DNA of 64,000 nt from Pseudomonas sp. Its GTDB lineage: Bacteria; Pseudomonadota; Gammaproteobacteria; Pseudomonadales; Pseudomonadaceae. The stretch covers positions 1 through 64,000 of the forward strand of contig NZ_JAGIBG010000013.1 of assembly GCF_017744435.1 (NCBI RefSeq), read 5' to 3'. This document shows positions 20,775 through 29,736 of this stretch, piece after piece. Below the pieces are notes generated by a model that saw only the letters and a list, made by a program, of their open reading frames with translations, had not been told where the DNA came from and searched no databases. The translations under genes were made by a program, and so were the position numbers. Positions within the stretch are counted from its first letter, which is position 1; each line of letters starts with the position of its first letter.

Positions 20775-20873
20775 GCTGGCCTCTTCGCGGGTAAACCCGC
20801 TCCCACAGGGACCACACGAGCCTCAAAGGAAGTGGTGATAATGTGGGAGCGGGCTTGCCCGCGAAGAGGCCGG
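20775..20873. repeat. REP pair (BIME/REPIN), type CGCGGGNNNNCCCGCTCCCACAG
   Basis: Inverted copies cctcttcgcgggtaaacccgctcccacag / gtgggagcgggcttgcccgcgaagaggccgg. Confidence 0.9.
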
Positions 20874-20880
20874 CACAGGT

Positions 20881-21504
20881 TTACGCCGTCCGGGGCATCA
20901 GTTCATAGGGATGCTTCCAGCCCGGCACTGCCTGGATTCGCTGCTTCCACGCCTCGATATGGCTGAACTCGGTCAGCACGATCCCGGTATCCTCCGGCAT
21001 GAACACATACCCTGCCAGCGACAAGTCGGCGATGGTCAGCCGCCCGCCAACCATGAACGGTGTTTTCGCCAGGTGTGCATCGACAATCCGGTACGCCGCT
21101 GTTGCCCGCTCACGCAAGAAGCCGGTCACATCGGTCTCCCCAGTCTTCTTCAGGCACAGCAGGAACCGCAGGGCCGCGTAGTAACTGGTGAACTTGTGGT
21201 TGTCGAACAGCATCCAGCGCCAGATCTCTCGCTTCTCGTCGTCATCACGCGGACCGAATTGGCCGGTGCGTTCGGCGAGGTATTCGAGAATCAGCGCCGA
21301 CTGGGTGAGCCGTTGCCCGGCGTGCTCCAGCACGGGCACTTCGCCCTGCTCGTTGACCTCGTCGCGCCACTGCGGGTCGCGGGTCTGGCCATTGAAGAAA
21401 TCAACGAACACCGGTTGCCAGTCCTGGCCGGTGAGTTCGAGCATCAGCGCAGCTTTGTAGGCGTTGCCGGATTCGGCGAAGCAATGCAGCGTGTATTCGG
21501 GCAT
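20881..21504 (-). CDS. glutathione S-transferase family protein
   Basis: MPEYTLHCFAESGNAYKAALMLELTGQDWQPV, thioredoxin-like N-domain; C-terminal GGRLTIADLSLAGY. Confidence 0.9.
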   Translation of the reverse strand: MPEYTLHCFAESGNAYKAALMLELTGQDWQPVFVDFFNGQTRDPQWRDEVNEQGEVPVLEHAGQRLTQSALILEYLAERTGQFGPRDDDEKREIWRWMLFDNHKFTSYYAALRFLLCLKKTGETDVTGFLRERATAAYRIVDAHLAKTPFMVGGRLTIADLSLAGYVFMPEDTGIVLTEFSHIEAWKQRIQAVPGWKHPYELMPRTA

Positions 21505-21629
21505 GGGCGGACCTTCAGTTTCCTTTGAATGATCGGTTTGGGCGTTCACGGCAAACCGCGAATCAGCTCGCACAGATTACACAAAAATGTGCTTAGCTTG
21601 CCCGATCAACCCGCCCAGGAAGGCCTGTA

Positions 21630-22160
21630 ATGCCCTACCCCGATCTGCCCCGTACCTTGTCCACGCCCCGCACCCTGCTGGTCCGCCCCGCGCCGGCGTT
21701 CGCCCAGCAACTGCAGCAGGCGCTGCTCGACAGCTACGCGCTGCACCAGCCGTTCCTGGCCTGGGCCAAGCCCGACTGGACCTTGAAGGAAGTGCAGGAA
21801 ACGCTGCAACTGAGCGCCGAGGAGTTCCTCGACCCGGCCAAGGAAAAGCGCTATTTCGTGCTCGCCGCAGACAGCGGGGATGTCATCGGCTGCATTGGCC
21901 TGCGCCCAGGCAATGACGAGTACGAAGTGGGCTATTGGGCGAACCAGGCCAGCAGCGGCCAGGGCCTGATGCGCGAAGCGCTGACCTGCCTGCTGGACGC
22001 TGTCGATGCCCCAGTGTGGCTGACCACCGACATCGACAACCTCGCCAGCCAGCGCCTGGCCGAACATGCCGGGTTCGTCGCAGCCGGCAGCCACTTGACC
22101 GAAATTGACCCCAGCACCCCGCGGCCGCTATTCCGCCGTGTACCTGTCGGGCGCAGGTGA
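21630..22160 (+). CDS. GNAT-family N-acetyltransferase (RimJ/RimL type)
   Basis: VIGCIGLRPGNDEYEVGYWANQASSGQGLMREALTCLLD. Confidence 0.88.
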   Translation: MPYPDLPRTLSTPRTLLVRPAPAFAQQLQQALLDSYALHQPFLAWAKPDWTLKEVQETLQLSAEEFLDPAKEKRYFVLAADSGDVIGCIGLRPGNDEYEVGYWANQASSGQGLMREALTCLLDAVDAPVWLTTDIDNLASQRLAEHAGFVAAGSHLTEIDPSTPRPLFRRVPVGRR

Positions 22161-22167
22161 GCCCGAA

Positions 22168-22224
22168 CATCCCACCACCCGTCCCTCCCGTTATATGCCC
22201 GCCACAAACCCCGATGCGATAGTG
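22168..22224 (+). promoter_or_regulatory. 57-bp upstream block, copy A
   Basis: CATCCCAnnACnCGTCCCnnCCGTTATATG-N21-ATAGTG; same spacing as 26165-26221. Confidence 0.6.
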
Positions 22225-22249
22225 GAGAAAACAACACGGATAAAATCCC

Positions 22250-23569
22250 ATGTACAGAAACACCTCTACCCCCGCGGACGACAACGGTTGCGGCTGGTTC
22301 CACCTCAGCCCCAAGCGCCAGCCACGCGCCGCGCACCGGGGGCGGAGCGAGGCGCGCTGGGTGGTGCTCGGCGCGGGCTTCACCGGCCTTGCTGCGGCGC
22401 GGCAACTGGCGCTTCACCACCCTGACGATGAGATTATCCTGGTCGAGGCCCAGGAGGTCGGCTTCGGCGCCTCGGGTCGCAACTCGGGCTTTGCCATCGA
22501 CCTGCCCCACGACATCGGCGCCCCCGACTACATCGGTGACCTGGCCACGGCGCGGATGAACCTCAAGCTCAACCTGCGCGCCCAATCGATCCTGCGCGGG
22601 CTGATCAACCAGCACGGCATCGACTGCCAGATTCGCCCGGATGGCAAGTATCAGGCGGCGGTCGAGGACAAGGGCCTGGCGGTGCTCGAAGCCTACCGCA
22701 GCGGCCTCGACAAGCTCGGCCAACCTTATGAGATGATCGACACCCGCGACCTGCCCGAGCACTTCGGCACGGCCTTCTACCGCAAGGCGCTGTACACCCC
22801 GGGCACCCAATTGCTGCAGCCGGCCGCGCTGGCCAAGGGCCTGGCCGAAAGCCTGCCGGGCAACGTCACGCTGTACGAAGGCACCACCATCACTCGCCTC
22901 GAACAGGGCCGGCGCATCACCCTCAAGCATGCCCACGGCGAGATCGTCGCCGACCAGCTGCTGCTGACCAACAACGCCTTCGCCTCGTACTTCGGCTTCC
23001 TGCCGGGCCGGCTGCTGCCGATCTTCACCTATGCCAGCATGACCCGTGCGCTGACCGAAGAAGAACAGGCGCGCCTGGGCGGCAAGGCGACCTGGGGCAT
23101 CATCCCTGCCGACCCGTTCGGCAGCACCCTGCGGCGCACCCCGGACCAGCGCCTGCTGGTGCGCAACAGCTTCAGCTTCAACGCCAACGGCCGCGCCCGG
23201 CAGCGCTACCTGGACCGCGCCGGGCGCCAGCACCGCGAGTCGTTCGAGCGGCGCTTCCCGATGCTCTCGGGGCTGCCGTTCGAGTTCACCTGGGGTGGCT
23301 CGATGTGCCTGTCGCGCAACCACCTGTCGCACTTCGGCACCCTGGCGCCGAACGTGCACGCGGCGCTGTGCTGCAACGGCCTGGGCATCACCCGTGGCAC
23401 CGCCACCGGCACCCTGCTGGCCGACTGGCTGAGCGGCGAGCGCGACGAGCTGATCGACTTCCTGCTCGGTTCCGACGGCCCCAACCGCAACCCGCCGGAG
23501 CCGCTGCTGAGCGTGGGGGTCAACCTGAACCTGCACTGGGGCCAGCGCCGTGCCGGCCTGGAAAGCTGA
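22250..23569 (+). CDS. FAD-dependent amine/amino acid oxidoreductase (DadA/PuuB-like)
   Basis: VVLGAGFTGLAAARQLALHHPDDEIILVEAQEVGFGASGRNSGFAIDLPHDIG. Confidence 0.88.
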   Translation: MYRNTSTPADDNGCGWFHLSPKRQPRAAHRGRSEARWVVLGAGFTGLAAARQLALHHPDDEIILVEAQEVGFGASGRNSGFAIDLPHDIGAPDYIGDLATARMNLKLNLRAQSILRGLINQHGIDCQIRPDGKYQAAVEDKGLAVLEAYRSGLDKLGQPYEMIDTRDLPEHFGTAFYRKALYTPGTQLLQPAALAKGLAESLPGNVTLYEGTTITRLEQGRRITLKHAHGEIVADQLLLTNNAFASYFGFLPGRLLPIFTYASMTRALTEEEQARLGGKATWGIIPADPFGSTLRRTPDQRLLVRNSFSFNANGRARQRYLDRAGRQHRESFERRFPMLSGLPFEFTWGGSMCLSRNHLSHFGTLAPNVHAALCCNGLGITRGTATGTLLADWLSGERDELIDFLLGSDGPNRNPPEPLLSVGVNLNLHWGQRRAGLES

Positions 23570-23581
23570 AAAGGAGGCAAC

Positions 23582-24364
23582 ATGCTCAGGCTGGGTATTC
23601 TCGGGGTCGGCGAGCTGACCGAAAAAGTGGTGGTCGGCCTGCGCCGCAGTGGTTTCGAGGGCGCGCTCTACCTGTCGCCACGCAACGCGCAGCGAGCCGA
23701 GGTGCTTGCTGTGGAACAGGGATGCGAGGTGCTGCCGAGCAACCAGGCGGTGGTCGATCAGGCTGACCTGGTGATCCTCGGCGTGCGCCCGGAGTCGCTG
23801 GCACAGCTGGCCGGCGAAGTGCGCCTGCGCCCCGGCCAGCGCCTGGTATCGCTGGCAGCCGGGGTCAGCCTGGAACTGCTGGCCACAGCCTTCCCTGGCG
23901 CGCATTGCGTGCGGGTGATGCTGTCGTATGCGGCGCAGTACAACCAGTCCACCGTGGTCGTGTGCCCGGCAGATGAGTTGACCGAACAGTGCCTGGGGCC
24001 GTTGGGCAACCTGGTGGTTGTGCAGGATGAGCCGGCCTTCGAGCTGGCCACGGTGGCGGCGTGCATGAATGGCTGGTTCTACTTCCTGTTGCATGACTTG
24101 CAGCAGTGGCTGACCGACAAGGGCCTGCCAGCGGCCCAAGCGCGTGCGCTGGTGCTGGGCAACCTGCAGGATTGCGTGAGCAGTGCGCGGAACCAGCCGG
24201 AGTACACCCTGAAAGCGTTGGGGCAGGCGATTGCCACGCCTGGGACCTTTACTGCCGATGGTCTGGCGGTGCTGATGCATCAGCCGGTGAGTGCCAACTG
24301 GGGGGCGGCTTGCGAGGTGGTGCTGGATGCCTTGCTGACCCGGTCGGGGTTGGCTGGGCGATAG
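23582..24364 (+). CDS. pyrroline-5-carboxylate reductase-like NAD(P)-binding protein
   Basis: LGILGVGELTEKVVVGLRRSGF Rossmann start; ADLVILGVRPESLAQL, LVSLAAGVSLELL as in ProC. Confidence 0.8.
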   Translation: MLRLGILGVGELTEKVVVGLRRSGFEGALYLSPRNAQRAEVLAVEQGCEVLPSNQAVVDQADLVILGVRPESLAQLAGEVRLRPGQRLVSLAAGVSLELLATAFPGAHCVRVMLSYAAQYNQSTVVVCPADELTEQCLGPLGNLVVVQDEPAFELATVAACMNGWFYFLLHDLQQWLTDKGLPAAQARALVLGNLQDCVSSARNQPEYTLKALGQAIATPGTFTADGLAVLMHQPVSANWGAACEVVLDALLTRSGLAGR

Positions 24365-24375
24365 GTTTTTCCTGC

Positions 24376-24474
24376 CCCGGCCCTTTCGCGGCTAAAGCCG
24401 CTCCCACAGGTACTGCACAAACCTTCAGATCTGTGCGATCCCTGTGGGAGCGGGCATGCCCGCGAAGAGGCCGG
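24376..24474. repeat. REP pair
   Basis: Inverted gctaaagccgctcccacag / ctgtgggagcgggcatgcccgcgaagaggccgg. Confidence 0.9.
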
Positions 24475-24481
24475 TGGAGAT

Positions 24482-25960
24482 CTAAGCCTGTCGATACACC
24501 CGGGCAGTGTCTTCCTCGAAGTGCTTCAGCTCCTCCTGCCGCCGAGCCTCCGTCCAGCCCATCGCCGCTGCCGTACAGTGTGACAACTGCTCCACCCGCT
24601 CGCGCCCCAGGTCCGGGTCCAGCCCGCATGGCAAACGCCGGCGCACCAGGTCCACCAACCGCACCACATGCTCACGGGCAACGATACGGGCAATGTCCTG
24701 GCCATCGATGCGCTCGCGTTCGATCATGCCCTTGGGCGCCTTGCCCCGCTTGCCCAACCGCGCCTCCACACCTCGGGCGATCACCCGCGCGGCATGGCGA
24801 TGGAGCATGATGGTCGAGCCGGTCAGGGTCAGCAGGTCGGGCTTGCCGGCCGCCTCGCTCAGGCGCACCGGCAGGTAGGTGCTGCGGCCATCCAGGGTCG
24901 AGGTCGGGCGCACGCCGCACCAGCAGTGCTGCACGTCGGCGCGGGTCAGTTGCAGGTCGGGGAACAGGTGATTGGCCTCGGCGAGGATGTAGTCGATCTC
25001 GCCGTCCTCGACGCGCACCGTGTCCGGGTCGTCGGTGAAGTGCGATTCGGTCGGGCCGATGAAGTGGAATTCACGCCAGGGGAACACGTAGTAAGGCTCG
25101 CCCTTGCTGGAGAACGCTTCGAGGCCTTGGCCACGATAGGCCTCGGGCAGCCGTACCATGACATTGACGCCCTTGATGCCGAGCACCCGCGGGCCACGGT
25201 CGGCCGCACCGGCCACACGATCGACCCATGGCCCGGCAGCGTTGATCACCACCTTGGCAGTGACGTGCGCCTGGCCGAGCGCCTCGGGGGCCTGCTCGTC
25301 CAGGGTCAGTTGCCACTGGCCCTCGCTGCGCTGCAGCTGACTGACACGGGTATAGGTGCGCACCGTCGCGCCGCGCCATTGTGCGTCCAGCGCGGTGTCG
25401 ACGCAGATGCGCTCGGGCCAGGCGTACATGTATTCCTCGAACACCCCCACGCCACGCAACGGCCCGCCAAGGCCGGCAGCCATGGCGCTGTCGCCGGCCG
25501 CCTGCTGCGCCGACTGGCGGCGGTAGGCCAGGGGTACTTTCCAGCCACCAAGCGCCTCGACCAGGCGAAAACCCATGTCCACCAGCCATGGCGGGTAACG
25601 GTCGCCCTTGCGGAACGGGTAGTGGAAACGGTGCTTGGTCAGGTGCCCGGGCATGTCCTTGACCAGCTCGGCGCGACAGCGCATCACCTCGCGGGTGTAG
25701 CGCAGGCGCTGCCACATGTCGAGCGGGCGAAACGGGATCTGCCACAGCGGGTAGCGCGCGGCCAGGTAGCCCAGGCCCGAATAGAGCATGCGACTGGAGC
25801 GCGATGAGGTGCCGGCACCGATGTCGCCACGGTCGACCAGCAGGGTACGGAAGTTGCGCGCGGCCAGCTGCCGGGCGGCGGCACAGCCGACCGCACCGGC
25901 GCCGATGACCACCACGTCGTAGTGGTCGCCGTCGAGGGATTCCAAGGGGGGACGGGTCAT
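24482..25960 (-). CDS. glycerol-3-phosphate dehydrogenase/oxidase-family FAD protein (GlpD-like)
   Basis: DVVVIGAGAVGCAAARQLAARNFRTLLVDRGDIGAGTSSRSSRMLYSGLGYL; VVINAAGPWVDRVAG. Confidence 0.85.
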   Translation of the reverse strand: MTRPPLESLDGDHYDVVVIGAGAVGCAAARQLAARNFRTLLVDRGDIGAGTSSRSSRMLYSGLGYLAARYPLWQIPFRPLDMWQRLRYTREVMRCRAELVKDMPGHLTKHRFHYPFRKGDRYPPWLVDMGFRLVEALGGWKVPLAYRRQSAQQAAGDSAMAAGLGGPLRGVGVFEEYMYAWPERICVDTALDAQWRGATVRTYTRVSQLQRSEGQWQLTLDEQAPEALGQAHVTAKVVINAAGPWVDRVAGAADRGPRVLGIKGVNVMVRLPEAYRGQGLEAFSSKGEPYYVFPWREFHFIGPTESHFTDDPDTVRVEDGEIDYILAEANHLFPDLQLTRADVQHCWCGVRPTSTLDGRSTYLPVRLSEAAGKPDLLTLTGSTIMLHRHAARVIARGVEARLGKRGKAPKGMIERERIDGQDIARIVAREHVVRLVDLVRRRLPCGLDPDLGRERVEQLSHCTAAAMGWTEARRQEELKHFEEDTARVYRQA

Positions 25961-26003
25961 GATTCTGGTTCCGGATTCTTGTGTTTGTTCTGGAAGATCT
26001 GTG

Positions 26004-26092
26004 TTGCCTTCTTCGCGGGCTTGCCCGCTCCCACAGGGACTGCGCCGGCTTCAGGGCTGCGGCAATCCTGTGGGAGCGGGCAAGCCCACGAT
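26004..26092. repeat. REP pair
   Basis: Inverted ttcgcgggcttgcccgctcccacaggg / cctgtgggagcgggcaagcccacga. Confidence 0.9.
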
Positions 26093-26164
26093 AGAAAAGC
26101 CCCCACCCTCCCCTCTAGAACATCCAGGACAACTTGCATAAGCCCTGGGCAAGCCCCGCCAACG

Positions 26165-26221
26165 CATCCCATGACTCGTCCCAGCCGTTATATGGAGCCC
26201 CGCGAGGCCAGTGCCATAGTG
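26165..26221 (+). promoter_or_regulatory. 57-bp upstream block, copy B
   Basis: Colinear with 22168-22224. Confidence 0.6.
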
Positions 26222-26262
26222 CCGCGACGCTGATGCGTGAATAACAACAAGAGGTAAGTTGA

Positions 26263-27642
26263 ATGACCACATCCAAACGCTCTGTCGAAGATGCTCCGCT
26301 GAATGCCTTCCACCGCAAACTGACCGTCTACTCCGCAGGCGGGCCGTTCCTCGATGGTTATGTGCTGAGCATCATCGGCGTGGCCATGCTGCAAATTACC
26401 AACGCCTTGCAGCTGTCGGCCTTCTGGGAAGGCCTGATCGCGGCCTCGGCCCTGATCGGGGTGTTTCTTGGCGGTTTCATCGGTGGCTGGTTCACCGACA
26501 AATACGGGCGCAAGGTGTTGTACCTGGTGGACCTGATCGCCATCGTCGGCTTCTCGGTGGCACAGTACTGGGTCGAGTCAGCCTGGGCGCTGTTCGCCTG
26601 GCGCTTGCTGATCGGTGTCGCGGTCGGGGCCGACTATCCGATCGCCACGTCGCTGCTGGCCGAGTTCCTCCCGCGCAAGCAGCGCGGCCCGCTGCTGGCG
26701 GCCATGGTGCTGATGTGGTTTGCCGGCGCTGCCGTAGCCTACGTGGTCGGCGAGTTGCTGCTGCGCGTGGGCGGTGACGACGGCTGGCGCTGGGTGCTGG
26801 CCAGCGCGCTGGTGCCGGGGGCGCTGTTCCTGATTGCCCGCAGCGGCACGCCGGAATCGCCACGCTGGTTGCTGAGCAAGGGCCGCAAGGCCGAAGCCGA
26901 CGCGGTGATCAAGAAGGTCTACGGCCCGGATTACTCGATTGCCGACCTGCCCGAGCAGAGCAGCGGCAAACCGGTGTCGCTGTGGTCGCTGTTCCACTCC
27001 GGCTACGGCAAGCGCATGGCTTTCGTCACGCTGTTCTGGACCTGCGCCATCGTGCCGCTGTTCGCCATCTATGCCTTCGCCCCTAAGGTGCTGCAGGCGC
27101 TGAAGCTGACCGGCGACTGGGCCGCCTACGGCTCGATCGCCATCACCTTCCTGTTCACCCTCGGCTGCCTGCTGGCGACCCTGCTGATCAACCGCCTGGG
27201 GCGACGCAAGATGCTGATCCACAGCTTCCTCTGGTCGGGCTTGTCGCTGGTGCTGCTGGGCGTGTTCCCCGACGCGTCGCCAACCACCGTACTGGTGCTG
27301 TTCGGCGCCTATGCGGTACTGATCGGCGGTGCCCAGGTGCTGGAATACGTGTACCCCAACGAACTGTTCCCTACAGAGATCCGCGCTTCTGCAGTGGGTT
27401 TGGCTACTTCGCTGTCGCGCATTGGTGCCGCCGTGGGCACCTACCTGGTACCGATCTCCCTGGCCAGTTATGGCGTGGCCAACACCATGTTCGCCGCTGC
27501 CCTGATCTCGCTGTTCGGTGCGCTGATCTCCTGGTGGCTGGCCCCCGAGACCAGCAAGCTCGACCTGCAGCAGGCCGCTGCCCTCGGCGGCCAAGCCGCA
27601 ACGGCTTCGCCAACCTATAAATCTGTCGCTCGTAAAGCCTGA
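26263..27642 (+). CDS. MFS transporter (sugar porter-like)
   Basis: 459 aa; GGWFTDKYGRKVLYLVDL, VEYVYPNELFPTEIRASAVGLATSLSRIGAAVGTYLVP-type motif. Confidence 0.92.
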   Translation: MTTSKRSVEDAPLNAFHRKLTVYSAGGPFLDGYVLSIIGVAMLQITNALQLSAFWEGLIAASALIGVFLGGFIGGWFTDKYGRKVLYLVDLIAIVGFSVAQYWVESAWALFAWRLLIGVAVGADYPIATSLLAEFLPRKQRGPLLAAMVLMWFAGAAVAYVVGELLLRVGGDDGWRWVLASALVPGALFLIARSGTPESPRWLLSKGRKAEADAVIKKVYGPDYSIADLPEQSSGKPVSLWSLFHSGYGKRMAFVTLFWTCAIVPLFAIYAFAPKVLQALKLTGDWAAYGSIAITFLFTLGCLLATLLINRLGRRKMLIHSFLWSGLSLVLLGVFPDASPTTVLVLFGAYAVLIGGAQVLEYVYPNELFPTEIRASAVGLATSLSRIGAAVGTYLVPISLASYGVANTMFAAALISLFGALISWWLAPETSKLDLQQAAALGGQAATASPTYKSVARKA

Positions 27643-27653
27643 AGGAACCCGTC

Positions 27654-28004
27654 ATGAGCCAAGTCCTTACCGTTGTCCGCAATGCCCCTGCCTCGCTGCT
27701 GGGCGAGCCGGCCCCTGCCCGCCTGCCGATCGGCGAACCGATCGCCCATGCCGCCTCCGCCCAGGACCAGACCGATCAAGCGGTGGGTGCCAGCATCGGT
27801 GTGTGGGAAAGCAGCCCAGGTGTATTCCGCCGCTTCCTCAAGAACCGCGAGTTCAGCCATATCATCAGTGGCCGCTGCACCTTCACCCCTGATGGTGGCG
27901 AAGCGGTGGAGCTGCGTGCCGGCGATGCAGTGCTGTTCCCGGAAAACTGCGAGGGCGTGTGGCATATCCACGAAACCCTGCGCAAGACCTACGTGCTGTT
28001 CTGA
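27654..28004 (+). CDS. cupin-domain protein
   Basis: 116 aa; SHIISGRCTFTPDGGEAVELRAGDAVLFPENCEGVWHIHETLRK. Confidence 0.88.
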   Translation: MSQVLTVVRNAPASLLGEPAPARLPIGEPIAHAASAQDQTDQAVGASIGVWESSPGVFRRFLKNREFSHIISGRCTFTPDGGEAVELRAGDAVLFPENCEGVWHIHETLRKTYVLF

Positions 28005-28015
28005 GGAGTCGGCAG

Positions 28016-28354
28016 ATGATCGAACGGATCAACCCTGGCCCACGGGCCAGCCAGATGGTGCTGGTGGATGGGCGCATCGAGACCTCGGGGATCGTTGCGC
28101 TGCAAGCGGGTGATATCGCTGCGCAGACGCGTTGCGTACTGGCGCAGTTGGAGCAGTGGCTGGGGCAGATCGGGGCTGGCAAGCAAAACCTCACACGCAT
28201 GCAGATCTGGCTGTCCGACATGGGCGAGTTTGCGGCGATGAACGAGGTGTATGACGCCTGGGTGGGGAACCAGCCGCCGGTGCGGGCTTGTGTGGGGGCT
28301 GCTTTGGCGACGCCTGAGTACAAGATCGAGATTCAGGCCTTCGGGCAGCTTTGA
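28016..28354 (+). CDS. RidA/YjgF-family protein
   Basis: MIERINPGPRASQMVLVDGRIETSGIVAL...QIGAGKQNLTRMQIWLSDMGEFAAMNEVYDAWV; start trimmed. Confidence 0.87.
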   Translation: MIERINPGPRASQMVLVDGRIETSGIVALQAGDIAAQTRCVLAQLEQWLGQIGAGKQNLTRMQIWLSDMGEFAAMNEVYDAWVGNQPPVRACVGAALATPEYKIEIQAFGQL

Positions 28355-28357
28355 GAT

Positions 28358-28471
28358 CGCCGGGGCCGCTTTGCGGCCCATTCGCGGGCGAGCCCGCTCC
28401 CACAGGTACAGCGCAAGCCTGAGTATTGTGCGATCCCTGTGGGAGCGGGTTTACCCGCGAATAGGCCGGCG
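28358..28471. repeat. REP pair
   Basis: Inverted gcgggcgagcccgctcccacag / ctgtgggagcgggtttacccgcgaa. Confidence 0.9.
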
Positions 28472-28479
28472 AAGTAAGC

Positions 28480-29553
28480 TCACAAATCCGGGTCCAGACC
28501 TACTTTGTCACCGTGCCAGGCAAACCGCTCCACTTCATGCCGGCGCTTGCGGAAACTATACGGCGTCTCGCCATACTGCTTGCGGAACCACAAAATGAAG
28601 TGCGAGGCATCGGAAAACCCGCAGGCCAAGGCGATGGTGGTGATGTTCTGGCTGGTGTTCACCAGCAGGCGCCGCGCATGGTCCAGGCGCAGCTTGCGCC
28701 AGTAGTTGGCCGGCGGTTCCTGGGTGTTGGCGACGAACTCGCGGTGCAACTGTCGCGGGTGGGTGCCCACCGCTTCGGCCACCGCCTTGAGCGTCATCGA
28801 CGCATCGAGGTTGGCGCGCATGAAGGCGATTGCCCGCTGCACCCGGTCGTTCTGGTAAACGCATTCGCTGGCGGCCTTGTCGCTCTCCTCCTCCGCCCGC
28901 TCATCCACCAGCAGGTATTCCAGGCCCTTCTGCGCCCGCACCGCACCGCAGTGGCGGCGGATCAGGTTGGCCGCGAGATCAATGGCGGTGCCGCCCGGGC
29001 AGGTGATGATGCCGCGGTCATCGACGTAGCTCTTGTCGATGACCATGGTCGACAGCGGGAAGCGCTCGCGGAACTCGTCGCGCAGGGTGAAGTGCACCGC
29101 GCACCGGCGGCCATCGAGCAGGCCGGCCTTGCCCAGCACGAACGACGCCGAGCACAGGGCGATGATCGGGATGTTGGCCGCATGCACGTCGCGCAAGGCA
29201 TCCAGCAGCCAGTCCGGCGGGTTGCGGGTTTCGCCGAGCAAGCCGCCGGCCAGCACGATGTAGTCGTACTGGGCGAACAGGTTGAGCGATTTGGTCGGCG
29301 AGATTGGCATGCCGCAACTGGCGGCAATCGGCTGGTCGTCGAGGGTCATCCAGTCCCACTGGCAATACACTTGCTGGCTGCGGAACGACTTGTCGGCGGC
29401 AAAGCGCAGCGAATCCACCAGGCCGGCGACAGGCACCAGGGTGAACTGGTTGAGCAGCACGAAGCCGACGCGCAGTTCGGGCTTGATCTGAGCCGGTGGT
29501 TCAAGGGTTTGTAGTTGTTCTTGTAGTTGCGCAACCATGAATGTCGGCCTCAT
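28480..29553 (-). CDS. GlxA-family (DJ-1/PfpI + AraC HTH) transcriptional regulator
   Basis: RVGFVLLNQFTLVPVAGLVDSLRFA; C-terminal ITTIALACGFSDASHFILWFRKQYGETPYSFRKRR; start codon uncertain. Confidence 0.9.
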   Translation of the reverse strand: MRPTFMVAQLQEQLQTLEPPAQIKPELRVGFVLLNQFTLVPVAGLVDSLRFAADKSFRSQQVYCQWDWMTLDDQPIAASCGMPISPTKSLNLFAQYDYIVLAGGLLGETRNPPDWLLDALRDVHAANIPIIALCSASFVLGKAGLLDGRRCAVHFTLRDEFRERFPLSTMVIDKSYVDDRGIITCPGGTAIDLAANLIRRHCGAVRAQKGLEYLLVDERAEEESDKAASECVYQNDRVQRAIAFMRANLDASMTLKAVAEAVGTHPRQLHREFVANTQEPPANYWRKLRLDHARRLLVNTSQNITTIALACGFSDASHFILWFRKQYGETPYSFRKRRHEVERFAWHGDKVGLDPDL

Positions 29554-29594
29554 GACCTTGCTGAATAGCGCCATTGTAGGATGCACCCGGCGTC

Positions 29595-29611
29595 CGGCAT
29601 ATCATATGCCG
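29595..29611. promoter_or_regulatory. palindrome CGGCATAT-C-ATATGCCG between divergent genes
   Basis: Perfect 8-1-8 inverted repeat. Confidence 0.5.
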
Positions 29612-29736
29612 CACGACAAATAGTAAGTCCATGACAAAACGCGCCGCCGTTCTATCAATTGTCATGGCTGTAATATCGGGCCACTGACCGCGCTGAGCAT
29701 CATGTCGTCACAACAACATGCTCAGAGGCACCCCTC

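Noticed and set aside
21932-24280. 782-aa minus-strand ORF
   Set aside because: Antisense to GNAT, FAD oxidoreductase and ProC-like genes, which have clear motifs
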